From assembly GCA_026874595.1 (NCBI GenBank), contig CM049311.1, positions 17,319,676 through 17,383,675 of the forward strand: a stretch of 64,000 nt of DNA, written 5' to 3'. Shown here in pieces: positions 61,811-64,000 of this stretch (the stretch's first letter is position 1; every line of letters starts with the position of its first letter). The DNA comes from Sipunculus nudus. Taxonomy: Eukaryota; Annelida; Sipuncula; Golfingiida; Sipunculidae. Both the position numbers and the translations under genes were made by a program. Below the pieces are notes generated by a model, which had not been told where the DNA came from, made no database searches, and saw only the letters and a list, made by a program, of their open reading frames with translations.

Positions 61811-62240
61811 TTATTTCCTTAAAAGAAGATGATATGTAATCTATTGAGCTTGATAACATAACGATTAGAAAAAGTTTCAAGATCGCCCCGCGGATTTTTT
61901 TTTTATGCTCAAAAGTGGGTTTCCCGAAGTTTTGTGCTCTCTGGCCTGCCTGATCTCTGTAATCCCGTTCAAGAAAATTCGGAGTTTCAAAGAAATGTAG
62001 TATAAATTTTGGTTTGACACTTGTCCTGCCACAGTTTTTTTTTCAACGCGAGTTGATTGTAAATGATTAATGACTGGCAATGCCAGCGAACAATAAAAAG
62101 AGAACCGCTGCCCGTAAGGACTGAATGTTCTTAAATGGATGGGGGGGGGGGGGGCGAGGCAAATTGAAATATTAATACTATGAAAAATGTGATGCCATTG
62201 TGTTTAATAAACATGTTCTTTTATTTATATTATTCTTCAG

Positions 62241-62300
62241 TGGCCCTAACGACCCCACTGGCCTCCACCGTGGTTTCAACCACAACTCAAGAGACAACTG
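62241..62300 (+). CDS. mucin-like repeat exon 8
   Basis: 60 bp, phase 1-1, canonical splice sites. Reads VALTTPLASTVVSTTTQETT, one Pro to Ser change. The next exon is expected near 64,225, outside the window. Confidence 0.75.
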
Positions 62301-62459
62301 GTAAGTTATATACCTGTCTTTTTTCGCTCCAGTGAATCCCTCTCTTATTCATGTAAATGTAAGACAATATGATCATCAATGTATGGAGAAATATACAGCA
62401 TGTAGTGAGCAATCGTATCAAAACAAGACAAACTGGTTCCTATATTTGTCCTTAGTTCT

Positions 62460-63800
62460 GTCTCCAAAACTGCTGAGTAAACCATTTTTAATTAAACGTA
62501 ATTTTCGCCAAGAACTCAAAAACATTATATCATTTCCGTTTGGATTTATACAAGGAGATTCTACAGTAAATGAATAACATACATTATTTTTTTTTTCTTT
62601 TGTGTTAGACCCTAGATAATAGAATGGACGTCAATGGTCCGTTTTGTGATATATATAAAGCTTTCATAAGAAAATGGCATTAAGGAATCTTACTTCAGAT
62701 AAAGGGAAATGATCAAAATGACACGTTTCTTTTATTGTTAAATGATAACCTACACAATGGGCAACAGCGAATCTAAACTTGGGTTGGAGGTTTTGACTGT
62801 GGTATAATAAAGGGGGAGTGCAGGAGTGATCAGTATTGGGAACGATTTTATTTTTCATTTATATGTATTATCGGCAAAGTTTTTTTTTGTCATGTAATTT
62901 AAGACTTTTCGCACGACGTACAACATTTTGTCAAATTGTGTAAAACTATTTCTAATATGAAGAGTGGTTTATGTTCGAAACTTTCGTGGTCAGATTAGTG
63001 TCTAACAAAGTTTTTTTTTTCCGGGAGAAACAAAAGCTATGGACATTTCGCATTCACTGACCATTTAAATCCAACTTTGACCTTCTCTTCTCTGGTTTTA
63101 TGATGCCCTTTACAAATAAACATATGCCTAAGTATACACCTTGGGCACGATTAAACATGGGCTGGTAACATTTATGAAGTATGAAATGAAACATACAAAA
63201 GAACTGATGCACAGAACAAAATTAAATATCCCCCTAATATGATAACAACATAGATAATGAAAAAATCATTTGTATTGCTTATATCAGAATATGGAAGTAT
63301 CAGGTGGACTAATAAAAAAACAGATTCAAATAAATTGAAGAAGATCCAGTTATATGCAACCAAAATTGTTACGGGGACACCTAATGGAACCAGTAATCGG
63401 GAAATGTTTAAGGAACTTGAATGGGAGACCTTGCAGGATCGCAGAACGAAAATCTCAGTTGGCAATGTTATATAAAATAATCCATTTGCTTGTTCCAAAA
63501 TACATTGAACAATATGTCCAAGACCTATTCACAAACCTGTGCGGTATCCCCTACGAAACAGCCATGATTTAAATTTTTCAGATGTTTAACAGGTCTGTTC
63601 GCGGAATCGTTTATTCCACATGCATGTCGTGTCTGGAAAAGTCTCAATACTTCATTGAAAACTGCTCAAGGATCGCATAATTCAAGATAATGTAAATTGA
63701 ATGAAAAGGTAATCTAGTCAGCACTATTTTATAGGGAAGGGAAAATTAGGAATACAACATTCAAAATTAAGAACGAAGTGCTGTGCCCTTACCTTTTATT
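62460..63800 (+). mobile_element. LINE remnant in array unit 8
   Basis: Best preserved copy: SPKLLSKPFLIKRNFRQELK and SFPFGFIQGDSTVNE (62461-62577), then at 63257-63475 an open frame with LISEYGSIRWTNKKTDSNKL and GNTSNREM-like blocks ending WETLQDRRTKISVGN, typical of the end of a CR1/Jockey-like reverse transcriptase ORF. Confidence 0.75.
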
Positions 63801-64000
63801 TCCTAAAAGGAGATGATAGGTAATATATTGAACTTGATAACATAATGATTAGAAAACGTTTCAAGATCGCCCCGCGGATTTTTTTTTATGCTCAAAAATA
63901 GGTTTCCCAAAATTTTGTGCTTTCTGGCCTGCCTGATCTCTGTAATCCCGTTCAAGAAAATTCGGAGTTTCAAAGAAATGTAGTGTAAATATTGCCTAGA

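Larger units (their letters stand above)
43190..64000 (+). repeat. tandem array of a ~1.98-kb exon-containing unit
   Basis: Units repeat with the same order: exon (60 bp), about 180 bp of intron, a LINE fragment, a CTGGCAGTGCCAG-containing stretch, a poly-G tract (in younger units), then the next exon. Exon starts are 43365, 46664, 48513, 54310, 56287, 58269, 60258 and 62241. The last five are spaced 1977, 1982, 1989 and 1983 bp; the 48513-54310 gap is 5797 because of a ~3.8-kb insertion. The rightmost units are nearly identical, the left ones diverged, so expansion has moved rightward in time. The array runs off the window. Confidence 0.9.

Overview
This is an AT-rich, intron- and repeat-dense nuclear window from an animal. 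The spliced genes, low-complexity runs, tRNA-type SINE and repeat families suggest a marine invertebrate, most likely a bivalve mollusc; that assignment is inference. There are no bacterial-style operons, no CRISPR array and no rRNA. Nearly all coding sequence is in short exons, so I built genes from splice sites, intron phase and protein-family motifs rather than from long ORFs.

Layout: (1) 106-2980, plus strand: the last three exons of a multi-pass membrane protein I cannot name, with a SINE and a palindromic repeat in its first visible intron. (2) 2.98-7.1 kb: intergenic, with a pogo/Tigger-type transposon remnant. (3) 7177-15844, minus strand: the most interesting locus. It is a phase-consistent chain of exons encoding signal peptide, two C-type lectin domains, stalk, one transmembrane helix, a basic juxtamembrane segment, a NACHT NTPase domain and leucine-rich repeats. 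This would be a cell-surface lectin receptor fused to an NLR engine. This copy is damaged by several stops and frameshifts. (4) 16-23 kb: gene-poor, with an inverted array of a ~155-bp repeat. (5) 23652-25340, minus strand: a second, 5'-truncated NACHT-LRR copy, also broken. (6) 25.3-29.8 kb: microsatellites and AT-rich DNA, plus one candidate small exon. (7) 29866-35345, minus strand: a decayed LTR retroelement whose integrase lies upstream of its reverse transcriptase, the unusual Gmr1-type order. (8) 35.3-43.2 kb: a LINE reverse-transcriptase remnant and candidate small plus-strand exons. (9) 43.2 kb to the window end: a tandem array of a ~1.98-kb unit. Each unit carries one 60-bp, phase 1-1 exon for a Thr/Pro-rich mucin-like 20-residue repeat, plus a hitchhiking LINE fragment. 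One unit is interrupted by a 3.8-kb composite repeat.

Together the window looks like a rapidly evolving, probably immune-related surface-receptor neighbourhood: lectin-NLR copies decaying by mutation on the minus strand, and a mucin-like stalk growing by exon-containing tandem duplication on the plus strand. No function beyond domain content is shown by the sequence.
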